Of a stretch of DNA of 64,000 nucleotides, positions 30,237 through 40,100 are shown one piece after another. Position 1 is the first letter of the stretch. Each line of letters begins with the position of its first letter. Location of the stretch: positions 115,641-179,640 of the IMG/VR virus record IMGVR_UViG_3300046542_000291; one strand, given 5' to 3'. The DNA is from a virus. The notes below the pieces were generated by a model. It was given only the letters and a program-made list of their open reading frames with translations. It searched no databases and had not been told where the DNA came from. The position numbers and the translations under genes are program-made.

Positions 30237-31262
30237 TTATTGAGTAACTGGGGTTGGGTCACGCAGCAGGTCAAGCTGGTAACCGAAGTGGAGAATGCTG
30301 TGAACCTTTTGTCGCATGGTGTTGTAATTCGTACCACGGAACATGGAAGGATCATTAACGCGATTGTACGCGCTAAGGATGTAAGTACGGGCCCAAGGCT
30401 TGTATGCCTCAACCGCTTCCTCACTACCGTTAAACAGCTCTGGTACAACCAGGTCGTTTACGGCTTCTTCGACGGCCTGTTCCAGATTGAACTCCACTGG
30501 CTCTGCCGGCTCTTCCATTGCAGGAGCGGCCGATTCCAGTGTCTCACCCGAAGCTGCAGCAATCAGCTCTGGGTTTTCTTCCATCTGCTTGTCGAAGTCG
30601 GCGAACTCGTTCGCTTGTTTCTCTTGCAGCTGGGTAATTACCGCGAACAAGTAGTCCACGATCTTTTCAATCGGGTTGGAGGCGTCAACTACCACCATGT
30701 CTGGGCCTTGGCTCAGTTGGCGATAAGCTTCCGATACCAGCTCGGTATGAGGGGCTTCTTCATAACGGTCCAGTTCACGACCTTCCAGACGAGCAGTACG
30801 TGCTTCTTCCGGTAGGGTCAGGATGAACGTAACCGGAACCGGTGCACCGTTGGATACCATTGGCATCAGACCGCAGAACATGTCGTACAGCTCAGGCTGC
30901 TTCTTCATGTGCGGGTAGATGTTCAGGGCAACCGTGGATGGCAGGAAGCGCTCGGAGATAACCACTTTACCGGCGGAGACGCCAGGCTTGATGATGTTCT
31001 CGATGTTCTGGTGGCGATAGCCCATGTGCAGCAGGATGTCGGTAACCGGGTGAATGATTTCCTTACGACCCTTCTTCAGCAGGGTTGCACGAACTTCTTC
31101 AGCCAGGCTGTCAGCACCTTTGAAGTCGCCAGGTTCACGCATGTGCACGTGATCGATATCGGCTTCAGCCAGACGCGCGGCCAGAGCTTTCGCAACGGTC
31201 GACTTACCAGTACCTTCATCGCCTTCGATAACGATGAACAAACCTTTTGGATCATGATACAT
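30237..31262 (-). CDS. tmk: Thymidylate kinase with C-terminal extension
   Basis: Phosphorylates dTMP to dTDP with ATP. The first 205 residues have the P-loop kinase hallmarks of Tmk: IEGDEGTGKST at 12-22, REPGDFKGADSLAEEVR (dTMP-binding DRX/EPG segment), ISERFLPSTVAL (catalytic DRY/SER-like region) and a LID-like ARTARLEGRELDRYEE. Residues about 215-341 form an extra domain: an acidic, Ala/Glu-rich linker (ELIAAASGETLESAAPAMEE) followed by a helical part ending in QLDLLRDPTPVTQ. Bacterial Tmk usually ends near residue 210, so this is a fusion or added regulatory part. It complements the dCTP deaminase in making dTTP. Confidence 0.92.
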   Translation of the reverse strand: MYHDPKGLFIVIEGDEGTGKSTVAKALAARLAEADIDHVHMREPGDFKGADSLAEEVRATLLKKGRKEIIHPVTDILLHMGYRHQNIENIIKPGVSAGKVVISERFLPSTVALNIYPHMKKQPELYDMFCGLMPMVSNGAPVPVTFILTLPEEARTARLEGRELDRYEEAPHTELVSEAYRQLSQGPDMVVVDASNPIEKIVDYLFAVITQLQEKQANEFADFDKQMEENPELIAAASGETLESAAPAMEEPAEPVEFNLEQAVEEAVNDLVVPELFNGSEEAVEAYKPWARTYILSAYNRVNDPSMFRGTNYNTMRQKVHSILHFGYQLDLLRDPTPVTQ

Positions 31263-31295
31263 CTTTCTTACCTTTCGTTGAGTGAATAATCCCTA

Positions 31296-31445
31296 CTAGA
31301 TTAGTTCACTCGGTACTTTCTTTTTAACCACCATTCTAACGATGCCAAATGAATGGCGCCGTTGACGACGATGCTGATTCAGTTCCTTGGCGAGGTTCTG
31401 GATAGAAGGCTCACCATCAGGAACGTAAAGAGGTAGAACAGACAT
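31296..31445 (-). CDS. Small 49-residue basic protein
   Basis: Open frame from ATG 31445 (MSVLPLYVPDGEPSIQNLAK) to a double stop, TAGTAG, with GAGGTG four bases before the start. The C-terminal half is basic (NQHRRQRRHSFGIVRMVVKK), which suggests nucleic acid binding. It lies just upstream of tmk in the direction of transcription and may be its operon partner. No family recognised. Confidence 0.65.
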   Translation of the reverse strand: MSVLPLYVPDGEPSIQNLAKELNQHRRQRRHSFGIVRMVVKKKVPSELI

Positions 31446-31475
31446 GTGCACCTCAAAACAAAAATAGATATAAAG

Positions 31476-31499
31476 CCGGGAGCCCTAAGGCCCCCAGCG
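31476..31499 (-). terminator. GGGAGCC-CTAA-GGCCCCC hairpin
   Basis: A stem with one mismatch follows the stop of the 54-residue gene at 31504. On the minus strand it leads into GGCTTTATATC with a short T-run. It fits the terminator pattern of the window. Confidence 0.6.
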
Positions 31500-31503
31500 A
31501 TAA

Positions 31504-31668
31504 TCAGCGCTTACCATTCACATAGATGCTGTGAATAGTGGATTTGGCTACCCGTGCGGCCAAACGGTCACCAGCTTTCGTCTGGTTGGGTGCGCCGCCA
31601 TTGCAATAGATCGGGCCGTGACGGTCAACGATCAAGAACAGTTTGGTGAACTCACTGAATACAGGCAT
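31504..31668 (-). CDS. Small 54-residue protein
   Basis: ATG 31668 with GGAGTAGTGGC before it opens MPVFSEFTKLFLIVDRHGPI and ends NGKR. The pattern of strands (KLFLIVDRHG; IHSIYVNG) and a central GD.LA..VA looks like a compact beta-alpha-beta domain. It follows the hairpin near 31708-31732 and precedes a second hairpin, so it is a short unit of its own. Function not recognised. Confidence 0.68.
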   Translation of the reverse strand: MPVFSEFTKLFLIVDRHGPIYCNGGAPNQTKAGDRLAARVAKSTIHSIYVNGKR

Positions 31669-31707
31669 TGCCACTACTCCATCACTTAACGATTATTCCA
31701 AACCAAC

Positions 31708-31732
31708 TGAGTGACGCGCTAGGCGAGCACTC
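31708..31732 (-). terminator. CTGAGTG/CACTCAG hairpin terminator
   Basis: Seven-base arms with an 11-base loop, 17 bases after the stop of the gene at 31749-32165; on the minus strand the following TTGGTTTGG is T-rich. Confidence 0.6.
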
Positions 31733-31748
31733 AGCGGAGCACGCTTGA

Positions 31749-32165
31749 TCAGCTATTGATGCTGGAGAACAGGCCACCCAGTTCGGTGAACACTCGTTTC
31801 AGCTCACCACCTTTGTAACGGGTGTCGACAGCCAGAACGACGTGGTCTTTCGCATCACGGCTGAACACACCGGAGACGGTAGTGAACGGACCCTGGGCGT
31901 AGCTGAAACCCAGCTCGATGGCGTCTGGGTTGGCACCGAAGTGTTCGTGGGCTTTGTTACCGGTAACCCAGGTGACGGCTTCAGCGATCTTCATGTCGGT
32001 CTTTACCGACTTCTTGTACTGCTCGGCGGTGGTGCCGTCTTCAGCCAAGTGAATCGCTTCGTGGAGATCCGCAGGGATCTCGTACAGCCCTTTCTCGTTC
32101 AAGACAACCTTGCTATTCAGGTCGTGTTTGTCAGCGAAGGCAATGGCTTTCAATTCTTTGGACAT
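31749..32165 (-). CDS. Unknown 138-residue protein
   Basis: The start at 32165 (MSKELKAIAFADKHDLNSKV) has AAGGTACGCACC before it; eleven further codons are open but unsupported. It has a helical middle (EQYKKSVKTDMKIAEAVTWV) and beta C-terminal third (FTTVSGVFSRDAKDHVVLAV). It has a candidate CTATGTA promoter 42 bases upstream and a terminator after it, so it is expressed alone. Being next to probable virion genes, a late function is possible. No family recognised. Confidence 0.75.
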   Translation of the reverse strand: MSKELKAIAFADKHDLNSKVVLNEKGLYEIPADLHEAIHLAEDGTTAEQYKKSVKTDMKIAEAVTWVTGNKAHEHFGANPDAIELGFSYAQGPFTTVSGVFSRDAKDHVVLAVDTRYKGGELKRVFTELGGLFSSINS

Positions 32166-32206
32166 GGTGCGTACCTTAAGTGTAGTGAGGTTATACAACG
32201 GAGTGG

Positions 32207-32213
32207 TACATAG
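32207..32213 (-). promoter_or_regulatory. CTATGTA late-type promoter candidate
   Basis: Minus strand GCCTATGTACCAC, 42 bases before the start at 32165 and after the stop of the upstream gene at 32237. Same core as 26121 and 27151. Confidence 0.45.
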
Positions 32214-32236
32214 GCTATCTGTAGCCCAGTATTTTT

Positions 32237-33148
32237 TTAACCGAGGGCGATGGTCACTTCAATACCAGTGCCGTCGATGTTGATTTCTTTGTTCGCGTGA
32301 TCTTGCAGTTGTCGCTTGACATACATACCAACAAGCTTACGCTCGATTTCGCTCAGGGTAACCGAAGAACCTGGCGGCAGAATGTTACCGGCAACGGTGA
32401 TCTTGAAGCAGTTGCTTTCGGTATCGAGCGCCCAGCATTCTTTGGTGGCCATTTCGTTGGCCAGGTTGTTCATGAAGCTATGGAGCTCCGCGAATACCGT
32501 TTCACCCAAGAGTTGCTCGATCACTTCGTCTTCGCTCGGGACACCAACGCGTTCACGGAACGTACCGAAGGTTGCGCCAGGGAACTCGCCGCCAGGCATT
32601 GTGTTGCGTTGAAGCATACTGTCGTTGAACAATGGCGACGTGCGATCGCTGTAACGCGTTTGGCTCTGGTCGAAAGGCTGCCGCAACGAAGGCCATGGCA
32701 TACCTGGACCGAACGGGTGCATCGGGTTTGGTGCGAACGGACCAGGCCATTCCGTATCACCGAAGCGCGTCGACTGGTTGTACATGCCACCCATGCGATT
32801 ACCCGATGGGACATTATTGGTGTAGGCCAACCCATTACGACTATTGAGTTGGTTCAAGGGGTCATGCAGATATACCCCTTGACCAATTTCCTGGAACGCG
32901 GGATCGTTGATGAAGACACCTAGCATTTTGGAGGCGTTCTCGAAGGTACCCCCAACGAGAACTGTCCAGTTGGGCTGTTGGCTACGAGCAGGGCGAACAA
33001 GGAATGTGTAACCCATACCCATTGTCGCCAGCTTTTGAATTTCCAGGTTGTCGACCTCGATTTTCCCACCCTGAACCATACGCTCACCCGTCGCACGAAT
33101 GGTGTCGACGATGTTTTGACCCATTTGTTGCAGTTGTGGATTGTACAT
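32237..33148 (-). CDS. 303-residue protein with Pro/Met/Asn/Gly-rich middle
   Basis: MYNPQLQQMGQNIVDTIRAT, with AAAAGGAAAC upstream. A folded N-terminal region (to about 100) is joined to a C-terminal region (about 205-303) by a low-complexity stretch rich in Asn, Pro, Met, Gly and Arg (FAPNPMHPFGPGMPWPSLRQ). The C-terminal part has helices and ends in beta sequence. Such a linker is common in phage virion or scaffold-like proteins. Together with its neighbours this suggests a structural or assembly role, but no motif proves it. Confidence 0.72.
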   Translation of the reverse strand: MYNPQLQQMGQNIVDTIRATGERMVQGGKIEVDNLEIQKLATMGMGYTFLVRPARSQQPNWTVLVGGTFENASKMLGVFINDPAFQEIGQGVYLHDPLNQLNSRNGLAYTNNVPSGNRMGGMYNQSTRFGDTEWPGPFAPNPMHPFGPGMPWPSLRQPFDQSQTRYSDRTSPLFNDSMLQRNTMPGGEFPGATFGTFRERVGVPSEDEVIEQLLGETVFAELHSFMNNLANEMATKECWALDTESNCFKITVAGNILPPGSSVTLSEIERKLVGMYVKRQLQDHANKEINIDGTGIEVTIALG

Positions 33149-33176
33149 GAAGTTTCCTTTTTAGCGAAGAGGTTGA

Positions 33177-33755
33177 TTACAGCGAGACGAGTTTGTTGTA
33201 TTCGTCGTCGATCGAGAGAGTACGGTCAGCATCCAACATCCAACCATGTTCGGTTTGGATCAGGGTGTGGCTGAGGATGTAACCCAGGAGACCGTAGTGC
33301 TCCATGATTTCATCGAGAGTTGGTTTCCAACCAGCGGCACCGAAGTAAGTAATGCTTTCGACCTGCAGGCTGTACCACGTACGGTTTTCAGAAACGATAC
33401 CATACGTACAAATCTTGACTTCCCGGCCATTGACCTTGTCTTTCCAGACATTACCACCGGCGTCTTTCACGCGCTCGTAGGTGTCGGTCGACCAGGTTTT
33501 GCATTCACCACGCACATGACGCAGAACTTGTTCGACTTTCTTGGCGCGATCACTCAAACGGCTGAACAGTTGCGCTTTGCAGTTGTTGTTGAAGATCTGT
33601 GCTTCTTCTTCACGATGCAGATTTGGGTTACGGCTGATCATTTCCCCACGAACAGCTTTGTAAACAGCAGTCAGCTTCTCCATCGGGTATTCCAAGTAAT
33701 CGTGACCACACGTACATGGGGTATCCCAGCACTTGGAACAATCTGACATAGCCAT
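33177..33755 (-). CDS. Unknown 192-residue protein with N-terminal cysteine cluster
   Basis: AGGAGAAATAAAG precedes ATG 33755; a second in-frame ATG two codons later is an alternative. The product starts MAMSDCSKCWDTPCTCGHDY, a C-x2-C-x4-C-x-C-x-H cluster that could bind zinc. Similar short Cys-rich starts occur in phage proteins. The rest is alpha/beta with helical ends. It is first after the promoter at 33808-33815. Function unknown; a zinc-stabilised domain is the only clear feature. Confidence 0.78.
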   Translation of the reverse strand: MAMSDCSKCWDTPCTCGHDYLEYPMEKLTAVYKAVRGEMISRNPNLHREEEAQIFNNNCKAQLFSRLSDRAKKVEQVLRHVRGECKTWSTDTYERVKDAGGNVWKDKVNGREVKICTYGIVSENRTWYSLQVESITYFGAAGWKPTLDEIMEHYGLLGYILSHTLIQTEHGWMLDADRTLSIDDEYNKLVSL

Positions 33756-33807
33756 TCTTTATTTCTCCTGGATTGAATACCGAAACTTATCGGTGTTATG
33801 TACTACT

Positions 33808-33815
33808 GTAATGTA
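33808..33815 (-). promoter_or_regulatory. TACATTAC early-type promoter
   Basis: Minus strand AAGTCTACATTACAG, identical in core to the site at 20294 and preceded by an AT-rich stretch. It lies 53 bases before the start at 33755 and directly after the terminator at 33846-33863. Confidence 0.65.
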
Positions 33816-33845
33816 GACTTGAAATATTTTACAATGCGGCATAAA

Positions 33846-33863
33846 GCCTCCCTTCGGGGAGGC
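33846..33863 (-). terminator. GCCTCCC-TTCG-GGGAGGC terminator
   Basis: Perfect 7-base stem with a TTCG loop, nine bases after the stop of the gene at 33873, with GGCATAA on its far side. Confidence 0.85.
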
Positions 33864-33872
33864 AATATGTTG

Positions 33873-34568
33873 TCAAAGCTGGTGGGTACCTTCCACACCA
33901 CGTTCGGCCCGTTCTTCGGTCCGAGCATTGATGTTGGCAATGGCACCTTCGAGGTTGAACAGAACTTTAGCATTCCGTTCACACGCGAATGGACCAGTTT
34001 GATAACCTTCAAACAAAGCCACCAGGACTTTGAGAACGTCTTCCGGTGTAACGCCGTTGACACCGACTTCTGGCACAACCCCATTCTGGAAAAGAATAAC
34101 CAGTTGGTCTTTGCAGTCATTCGGCTCGGCCGCAGGGTTGGTCTCTGCGTTGAAGCCAGAGATAACAAAACGCTTCGATGCACCGGACGCTGGATCAATA
34201 TGGAAAGCGTCGATAGTCTTGGCACGAGCTGCTTCATTACCAGCTGGATTAGCCGCGAAGTCTTCGAAACCACGGACACCTTGTTGGGTGACCCACTTAC
34301 CCTTGATGTTGATCCAGTAGTCCTTACCGATCTGGTAGCCTTGGCCTTCTTTAGGGTCTTTTGGCAGATACCCGGTGGAGACCAACGCTTCGATCTTTGC
34401 GACTTCTTCCAGAGCTACCTGAATCTCTACGTGCTGTGGAGCAGTAGAGCCCTCACCGACGGCCGATTCATCATCGTCCAGTTTGTCGGGAGCTTTGTGC
34501 GCATCGTTGTCCAGTTTGGACGTATCGGCAGAGGCTTGCGACTCCATCCATTTTAGAGTATCAGTCAT
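33873..34568 (-). CDS. 231-residue protein with GVNG/RGVEGT domain
   Basis: ATG 34568 (MTDTLKWMESQASADTSKLD) follows AAAAGGTGTC. The first 60 residues are acidic and probably disordered. Residues about 60-140 form a separate domain. The last 80 residues carry a pattern found in a widespread small phage protein family: FQNGVVPEVGVNG, then GPFACERNAKVL, then ARTEERAERGVEGTHQL. In other phages this domain occurs as a free protein of about 90 residues, so here it is a fusion. I know no established function for it. It is coupled by short spacing to the gene at 34579-35061. Confidence 0.75.
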   Translation of the reverse strand: MTDTLKWMESQASADTSKLDNDAHKAPDKLDDDESAVGEGSTAPQHVEIQVALEEVAKIEALVSTGYLPKDPKEGQGYQIGKDYWINIKGKWVTQQGVRGFEDFAANPAGNEAARAKTIDAFHIDPASGASKRFVISGFNAETNPAAEPNDCKDQLVILFQNGVVPEVGVNGVTPEDVLKVLVALFEGYQTGPFACERNAKVLFNLEGAIANINARTEERAERGVEGTHQL

Positions 34569-34578
34569 GCGACACCTT

Positions 34579-35061
34579 TTAGCGGGAGCCTGGGTTGTAG
34601 CCAGGCTTGGCGAGCAGAGCAGCCAGTTCAACGGCCGCGTTGGTTTCGGTCAGTGGCAGGTTCAATGCCTTGACCGCTTGGTACACCGATGAACGACGCT
34701 TGAGGCGGCTGGTTTCACCGGATTGATCAGCAGCAATGGCGAGGTCGATCAGCTTGTCAGCGACGCTGGTGCTTTTCACCAGATGATCCAACGACGCACG
34801 CAGCGTCAAACTGGTGGTACCTGGTTGGGACACGAGGTCTTTGACGAACTTGTCGATGCTGCCGGAGCGTGCGAGTTCAAATACCCAGGCCAGTACCGAT
34901 TCGCGGTTCAGGCGTTCGGTCAGCTGTTCTTTGAACAGGAAGCTCAGTTCGTTAGGAGCAATCAGCTCACGTGGCGTTTTGCCAGCATTGACGGTGGTAA
35001 CAGCAGAAGTCAAGCCAGCCGGACCGAGCAGAGCCAGGCCGAGTTTTTGGATCAGGTTCAT
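34579..35061 (-). CDS. Unknown 160-residue protein, possibly virion-associated
   Basis: ATG 35061 (MNLIQKLGLALLGPAGLTSA) follows AAAGGAACATCC. The first 25 residues are hydrophobic with one Lys and could be a signal or propeptide segment. The rest is helical with Leu/Ala-rich amphipathic stretches (LIAPNELSFLFKEQLTERLN). Its location beside the 659-residue virion protein, and a CTATGTG element 43 bases upstream, suggest a late gene. Function unknown. Confidence 0.72.
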   Translation of the reverse strand: MNLIQKLGLALLGPAGLTSAVTTVNAGKTPRELIAPNELSFLFKEQLTERLNRESVLAWVFELARSGSIDKFVKDLVSQPGTTSLTLRASLDHLVKSTSVADKLIDLAIAADQSGETSRLKRRSSVYQAVKALNLPLTETNAAVELAALLAKPGYNPGSR

Positions 35062-35103
35062 GGATGTTCCTTTACGAGGATATAGAGGGTGTGAATCGTG
35101 GAT

Positions 35104-35110
35104 CACATAG
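35104..35110 (-). promoter_or_regulatory. CTATGTG late-type promoter candidate
   Basis: Minus strand ACTATGTGATCC, 43 bases before ATG 35061 and just after the stop of the 659-residue gene. It shares TATG with phiKZ late promoters; only a short motif. Confidence 0.35.
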
Positions 35111-35130
35111 TAGTAACCCACGAGTATTTT

Positions 35131-37110
35131 TTAGAATCGGTCAGTAGTCTGAGCGAACGCAGCAGCAGTACGGGCAATCTCACCATCGAGTGCGTATGCC
35201 AGGAGGTTAGACTGCGATGTCCAGGTCTTGAACGACTGGGTTACACGGGCAATGTTCAGTTGCAAACGCTTACCGGCGTAATAGAAGTCAGCCCACGATT
35301 GAGAGGTCAGTGTAGACACGTAGTCTTGGAACAGACTTTGTTCATCCCACACCGAACCGTCAGTCAAAGCCACCGCAACGTTCTGACCGGTTTGACCACC
35401 TACAGCTTGACCTGCGATAGCCGACAATGCACGGGTAGCCGTACCCAACCAGGAAGCAGATGCATAACCCGCCTTCAGTGGCATGTACATCAACTTGGAC
35501 AAGTCCTTGACGTTGATGGTCACTTCACAGTTCAGCATGTCATGTTCAGCGTTCCAACCCACATGACCTGTACCCCGACGAATCGAGATGGAGTCTACGA
35601 GAGCCAGCTGCTTCTGTACCCGTCCTTGTTGGTAGATCTGGCAGATGAACGGCGCAGTGTAAGCCGAACGACCTGCGGCCCGTGGAAGACCCATTGGGAG
35701 GATCATAGCCAGAGGGATATAGATGTTCAGGAAACGAGAGATCTTGTTTCCGTATGCACTGATCAGTGGGAACGTGTACGAGGCTGTAGGAAGAGACGCA
35801 GTCGAGTCAGTCCAGTATTCTGGAACGTCGATAAATGCAGCGCCTGCCAATGTAGCCAAACCTGACATGTTCACCGCATCGAGAGCACCACCAATCACGC
35901 TGGTAATTGCCTGCATGGCCATGCCTGTAACTTCAGTCACGTTACCGTTCATGAAGTTGAACTGTGCAGTTCGCCCTTCAGTTACCTTGGCGTTCAATGT
36001 GGAGGCCACACCTACTTCACCCGTCGAACTCTGGAACGACTCGGATACTTCACCGGTGTAGTCCGCTTTCATGGTGATGAACTGAAGACCGTCCCGCTGT
36101 GCTGCCACAACGAAGTCAGCAATGCCCTTCACATCACTCCAGTCACTGAAGGACTCAGAGTCAATGATACCGGCGGGGTCTTTCGGTACGTCGTGCTTGA
36201 GGTAGTCCAGGAGGTACTGTCGAGCACTGGCGTTACCGTTCGGATCAGCTACCTTCGTTGCCATCTGTGTCAGAACAGTCGAGCGCAGTTCAGCAATGGT
36301 CTTCGCTTTCTCAGCCAACGAACGCATAGCCTTCTGAGCTTCGTCCGATTTCCGTTGAGCGCGACCCGCCAAAGAGATCAGATCGATACCACCGTCTTTC
36401 GTAAAGAGACTTGGGAAGATGGTGTGCATCCGCGCCATGTCATCTTTGGTAACTCGTTGACCCGGATCTTCCAACGGCTTTTGAGTATCGTCCATCAATC
36501 GAGGTTGCATACCCAGACCGATAGCAAATTCGTTTGCCATGGTGTTTGCCGCTGACCAGTACGCGTGCATGGTCGGTTTGAAATAGAACCACTTGGATGG
36601 GCTCGATTTCGAAAGGAAAGACATTACCCGCGATACACCAGTAACCCCGAGGATGAACGGTTGGAGTGGCAGCGATACAACAAAGCCAGCAATGTTACCC
36701 AGGTTATACCAAGCATTGGTGGTCTTACCGCTGTTTGCAAACATCGCAGCGCTGCGGTCGTAGAAGTTCGTGAAGAAGGATGTCCAGCTTGAGAAGCGTG
36801 GAACCCCAAAGGTCATGTGGACCTTTTGTGCTGTGTCATCGTGCGCTTCTGAATAGTAGCGCCCCATGCCTAGATTCTTGTTCTCTTCGGTACGACCACG
36901 CCCTGGCTGCCGAATGTCAGCGTTGCGGGTGTACTGTGGGAGGTTGTTGATGGTGTAGTTACCGCCAGGTGTTGTGTTTGTGAATTTGAAAGCAGCCGAG
37001 TTTGCATACCGACGACGGGTTTCAGAACCAAACGAACTTTGGTCCGTCGATGTTGGCAGTAGGAAAGCTTGGCGTAACCAGATTGGTGGATCTACTGTTG
37101 CTGTAGCCAT
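35131..37110 (-). CDS. Virion structural protein (659 residues)
   Basis: [20 protein letters not shown]; a long mixed alpha/beta protein with hydrophobic segments around 145-165 ([19 protein letters not shown]) and 395-425 ([16 protein letters not shown]), a coiled-coil-like helix near 255-285, and a beta-rich C-terminal third. In phiKZ-related phages a large virion protein lies next to the giant transglycosylase gene, and this position is the main argument. The hydrophobic parts could interact with the host membrane during DNA delivery. No enzyme motif seen. Confidence 0.72.
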   Translation of the reverse strand: MATATVDPPIWLRQAFLLPTSTDQSSFGSETRRRYANSAAFKFTNTTPGGNYTINNLPQYTRNADIRQPGRGRTEENKNLGMGRYYSEAHDDTAQKVHMTFGVPRFSSWTSFFTNFYDRSAAMFANSGKTTNAWYNLGNIAGFVVSLPLQPFILGVTGVSRVMSFLSKSSPSKWFYFKPTMHAYWSAANTMANEFAIGLGMQPRLMDDTQKPLEDPGQRVTKDDMARMHTIFPSLFTKDGGIDLISLAGRAQRKSDEAQKAMRSLAEKAKTIAELRSTVLTQMATKVADPNGNASARQYLLDYLKHDVPKDPAGIIDSESFSDWSDVKGIADFVVAAQRDGLQFITMKADYTGEVSESFQSSTGEVGVASTLNAKVTEGRTAQFNFMNGNVTEVTGMAMQAITSVIGGALDAVNMSGLATLAGAAFIDVPEYWTDSTASLPTASYTFPLISAYGNKISRFLNIYIPLAMILPMGLPRAAGRSAYTAPFICQIYQQGRVQKQLALVDSISIRRGTGHVGWNAEHDMLNCEVTINVKDLSKLMYMPLKAGYASASWLGTATRALSAIAGQAVGGQTGQNVAVALTDGSVWDEQSLFQDYVSTLTSQSWADFYYAGKRLQLNIARVTQSFKTWTSQSNLLAYALDGEIARTAAAFAQTTDRF

Positions 37111-37135
37111 CTTGTTTACCTTAGGCGAAATAGAA

Positions 37136-37151
37136 GCTCCCCGAAGGGAGC
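37136..37151 (-). terminator. GCTCCC-CGAA-GGGAGC hairpin
   Basis: Six-base stem with a CGAA loop, seven bases after the stop of the giant gene and before the 659-residue gene; T-rich (TTCTATTTCG) on the minus strand afterwards. Confidence 0.75.
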
Positions 37152-37157
37152 CTCTAG

Positions 37158-40100
37158 TTATTGCAACGGTACTGGCATGCCACCCTTAGAAACGGAGCGG
37201 GTTTGCGTAGTACTTGGTTGCTGTGAGGACATATTATTGCCCGCACCACCGCCTTGCATTGCTTTGGAAATCATGTCCAATGCCTTCAACATCGCTTTCT
37301 GAGTATCCAGTTGTTGTTGTTGTAGGCTCAAGTTCTCAGTAGCCGACTTGTTAGCCTGCTCTACTTCCTTGCCCCGCATTGCATCTTTGGCCGAAGCCAT
37401 TGCTGCCGCAGTTTGAGAACCTGCATCTGCACCCATGTTACCGATACCGCCAGTAGCAGTACCCGAACCATCACCTGGTTGCCCAGGAGCCCCTACACCA
37501 ACAGGGAGGCTAGACGCTGGAGCACCAGACGTAGTCGGAGTCGAACCAGTGGCCGATGGAGCTGCACCCGGAGCACCAACACCAATAGGCAAGCCATTAG
37601 CATCTTTACCCTGGTCACCACCTTTACTGTCATCCGTCATTGCTTTCTGGTTGGCTTCAGCTTGCTCTTGAGCTGCTGCATCCGGATCACCTGAAGCACC
37701 CGGTGTACTTGGAGTACCGCCACCACCTGCAATGATGTCTGCTGCCGTCTTCCGGAAAGGAATCATCCGGTCGTCGAAGGACTTGTAGATCTCGGCCAGT
37801 GTACGCGCCTTACCTGTCTTCTTATCCGTGAAGATGTAAGGGTTGTATCGAGCCTCTTTAGGGAAGGCTTGAATACCGATGGTGTTAGGGTTCATCCGCA
37901 ACCACTTCACCGCAGTACCAGGGCCCAAGAAGTGAGCCATGTACAAGTCAACGTCGTTAGGCTGACGCCCGACTGCCCGTTGAATAATAGTCATGGAGTA
38001 CTTCATGTACTCTGCACCCATCAGACCGTTGATCCGTGGGTCCAGTCGCAATCTACGTCCTTGGTCAGGAGGCAGACCGTACTTCTTGGAATGCTGAGCA
38101 ATCATGCCATCCCATGTCGAGTCAATGAACTGGTACCAACCGGTAGCCGAACCGAGTGGGTTCTTCACTGTGTAGTCGAAACCCGATTCCATCGATGCAA
38201 AGATCAACAGATACTCAACTGGGATACCTACCATCTCAGCTACAGCTTTCAGAGTTGGATAAGCAGCCTTACCAGACTTGTTGGATGCTGGCATTGGGAT
38301 CTTCTCCCAACTACCGCCATTCCCCGCCACAGCACCGCCGTAAGCCGAACCACCCGTAAAGGCATCTGCTACACCGGAGGCAACACCGGAAACGAAACCA
38401 CCTACGCTAGAAGCAGCGTTGGCTACACCGGCACCAGCAGCCTGGAGAGCACCACCCACAGAGCTAGCAACAGTCTTGGCACCGTCCCACGCCGTACTAG
38501 CCGCACCACTCAGGAAGTTCATGGTACTATTGAAAGCACCTTTGATTCCATCGATAGCGCCCGACACGAACGATTTACCAGCAGCCGCTGCCGCAGCACC
38601 TGCCGCTTGAGAAGCAGCCGATTGGGTTGGGGACGACAGAGCATCATCCGACAACTTCTTCAGTGCGTCCAAGTCGATGTTAGCCATCTCCTTCAGCCCG
38701 TCCAGTTTACCCACTACCTTAAAGATAGAAGGGATCGACCAGATCGAACCACCAGCAGGCGATACCATGCCCATGATGGCGTTAGCGGTGTTGACCTTCT
38801 CACCCGGTTTCAACGCGGTAGCCAGTTTTGCTGGAGCTACTTGGCTGTATACCCGAGCAGTCGACAAGAACGCTTCGCAGACAGGAATGAAACGATCACG
38901 CAACCAGTTAAGGAACATGGTACGTTCAGGACCGTGGTCGGCCGTGTTCATACCAAACAGTGCACCCGCGTTAGTAGCGAATGTACCGAGGTCACCGGTA
39001 TACTTCACAGAACCGGATTGATCTTTCGTACTGGTCAAGTCGATACGCGTTTCCATGGCCATGAGGCTTTCGGCTTCAGACTTGTTGAGAGTCTCCATAC
39101 CGTACGCCCGCATCCGGATTGCATCCAACCCAGAGATGTTGTCACCGGTGATAGCCAACCGCTGGATTACACCAGGGGTAGCCGCCGCACCTGCACCAAC
39201 AGCAGCGCCTACCATTGCGCCCTTCGCCATGTTACCGATCTTAGAGGCTGCAGCAGCCGCTTCGACTTTGTTATGCGCATCTTTCTCAGCGCCTTCCTTC
39301 ACAGCGACCAAACCTGTGGCTACGGCCGCACCAGTGGCCGCTGTAACCTTCGCAGCGGCGGCAGCCTTGTCAGCATCAGGCTTAGGAGCTTCGCCCGGTA
39401 GAGCGGCTTTCTCGTCCTTCACCTTGTACTTCTCGTTCAGCTCAGCCAAGGCTTCTTTGATCTTCTCACGGGTATCCGGAAGAGGATCATCATCACCAAA
39501 CGGGTTGTCCAGCATGTCGTAGCACTGTTGTGGAACAGTCTGCACTTCTTTCAGGTACGCACCTTTCAGTGCGTCGTCCATCTTGTCGTCGACTTCGTTG
39601 ATAGAAATGTCTTTCTTACCAACCGTGTCCAGAGACTTGAGCCAGGTCAGCATGACTGGTTTGAAACGCAGATCGATCCAGCGACCCATACGAAGAATTT
39701 CTGCTTCGTTCTCAATGTCGATACCCATGGCATCGATGATCGCTTTACCGCCTGCCGCTTGGAGACTGATCTCAGGGTTAGGACCTTTGGTTGCAGATTT
39801 CTCCAGCAACTCTTCCAGTGCCAACACCTTCTTCCGGTCACCAATCGAAGTCACACCGTACTGAAGCATCCGCAGGTTACGGAAATCACCGTGGGTTACG
39901 TCGTAACGTTTCCACAGCATGTAGCCACCGATACCTACCGCTGCAACAGCAGCCACACCAAGGAGAACTGGACCCGACACCAGGGTAGCGAGACCGGACG
40001 CAATCATTGGCAACATACGGGCTGCAGTAGTAGCCACCATCATACCGCCACGAGTAGCAGCAAGGCGACCTACTTGACTACCGACCGCTTGACCAACGCG

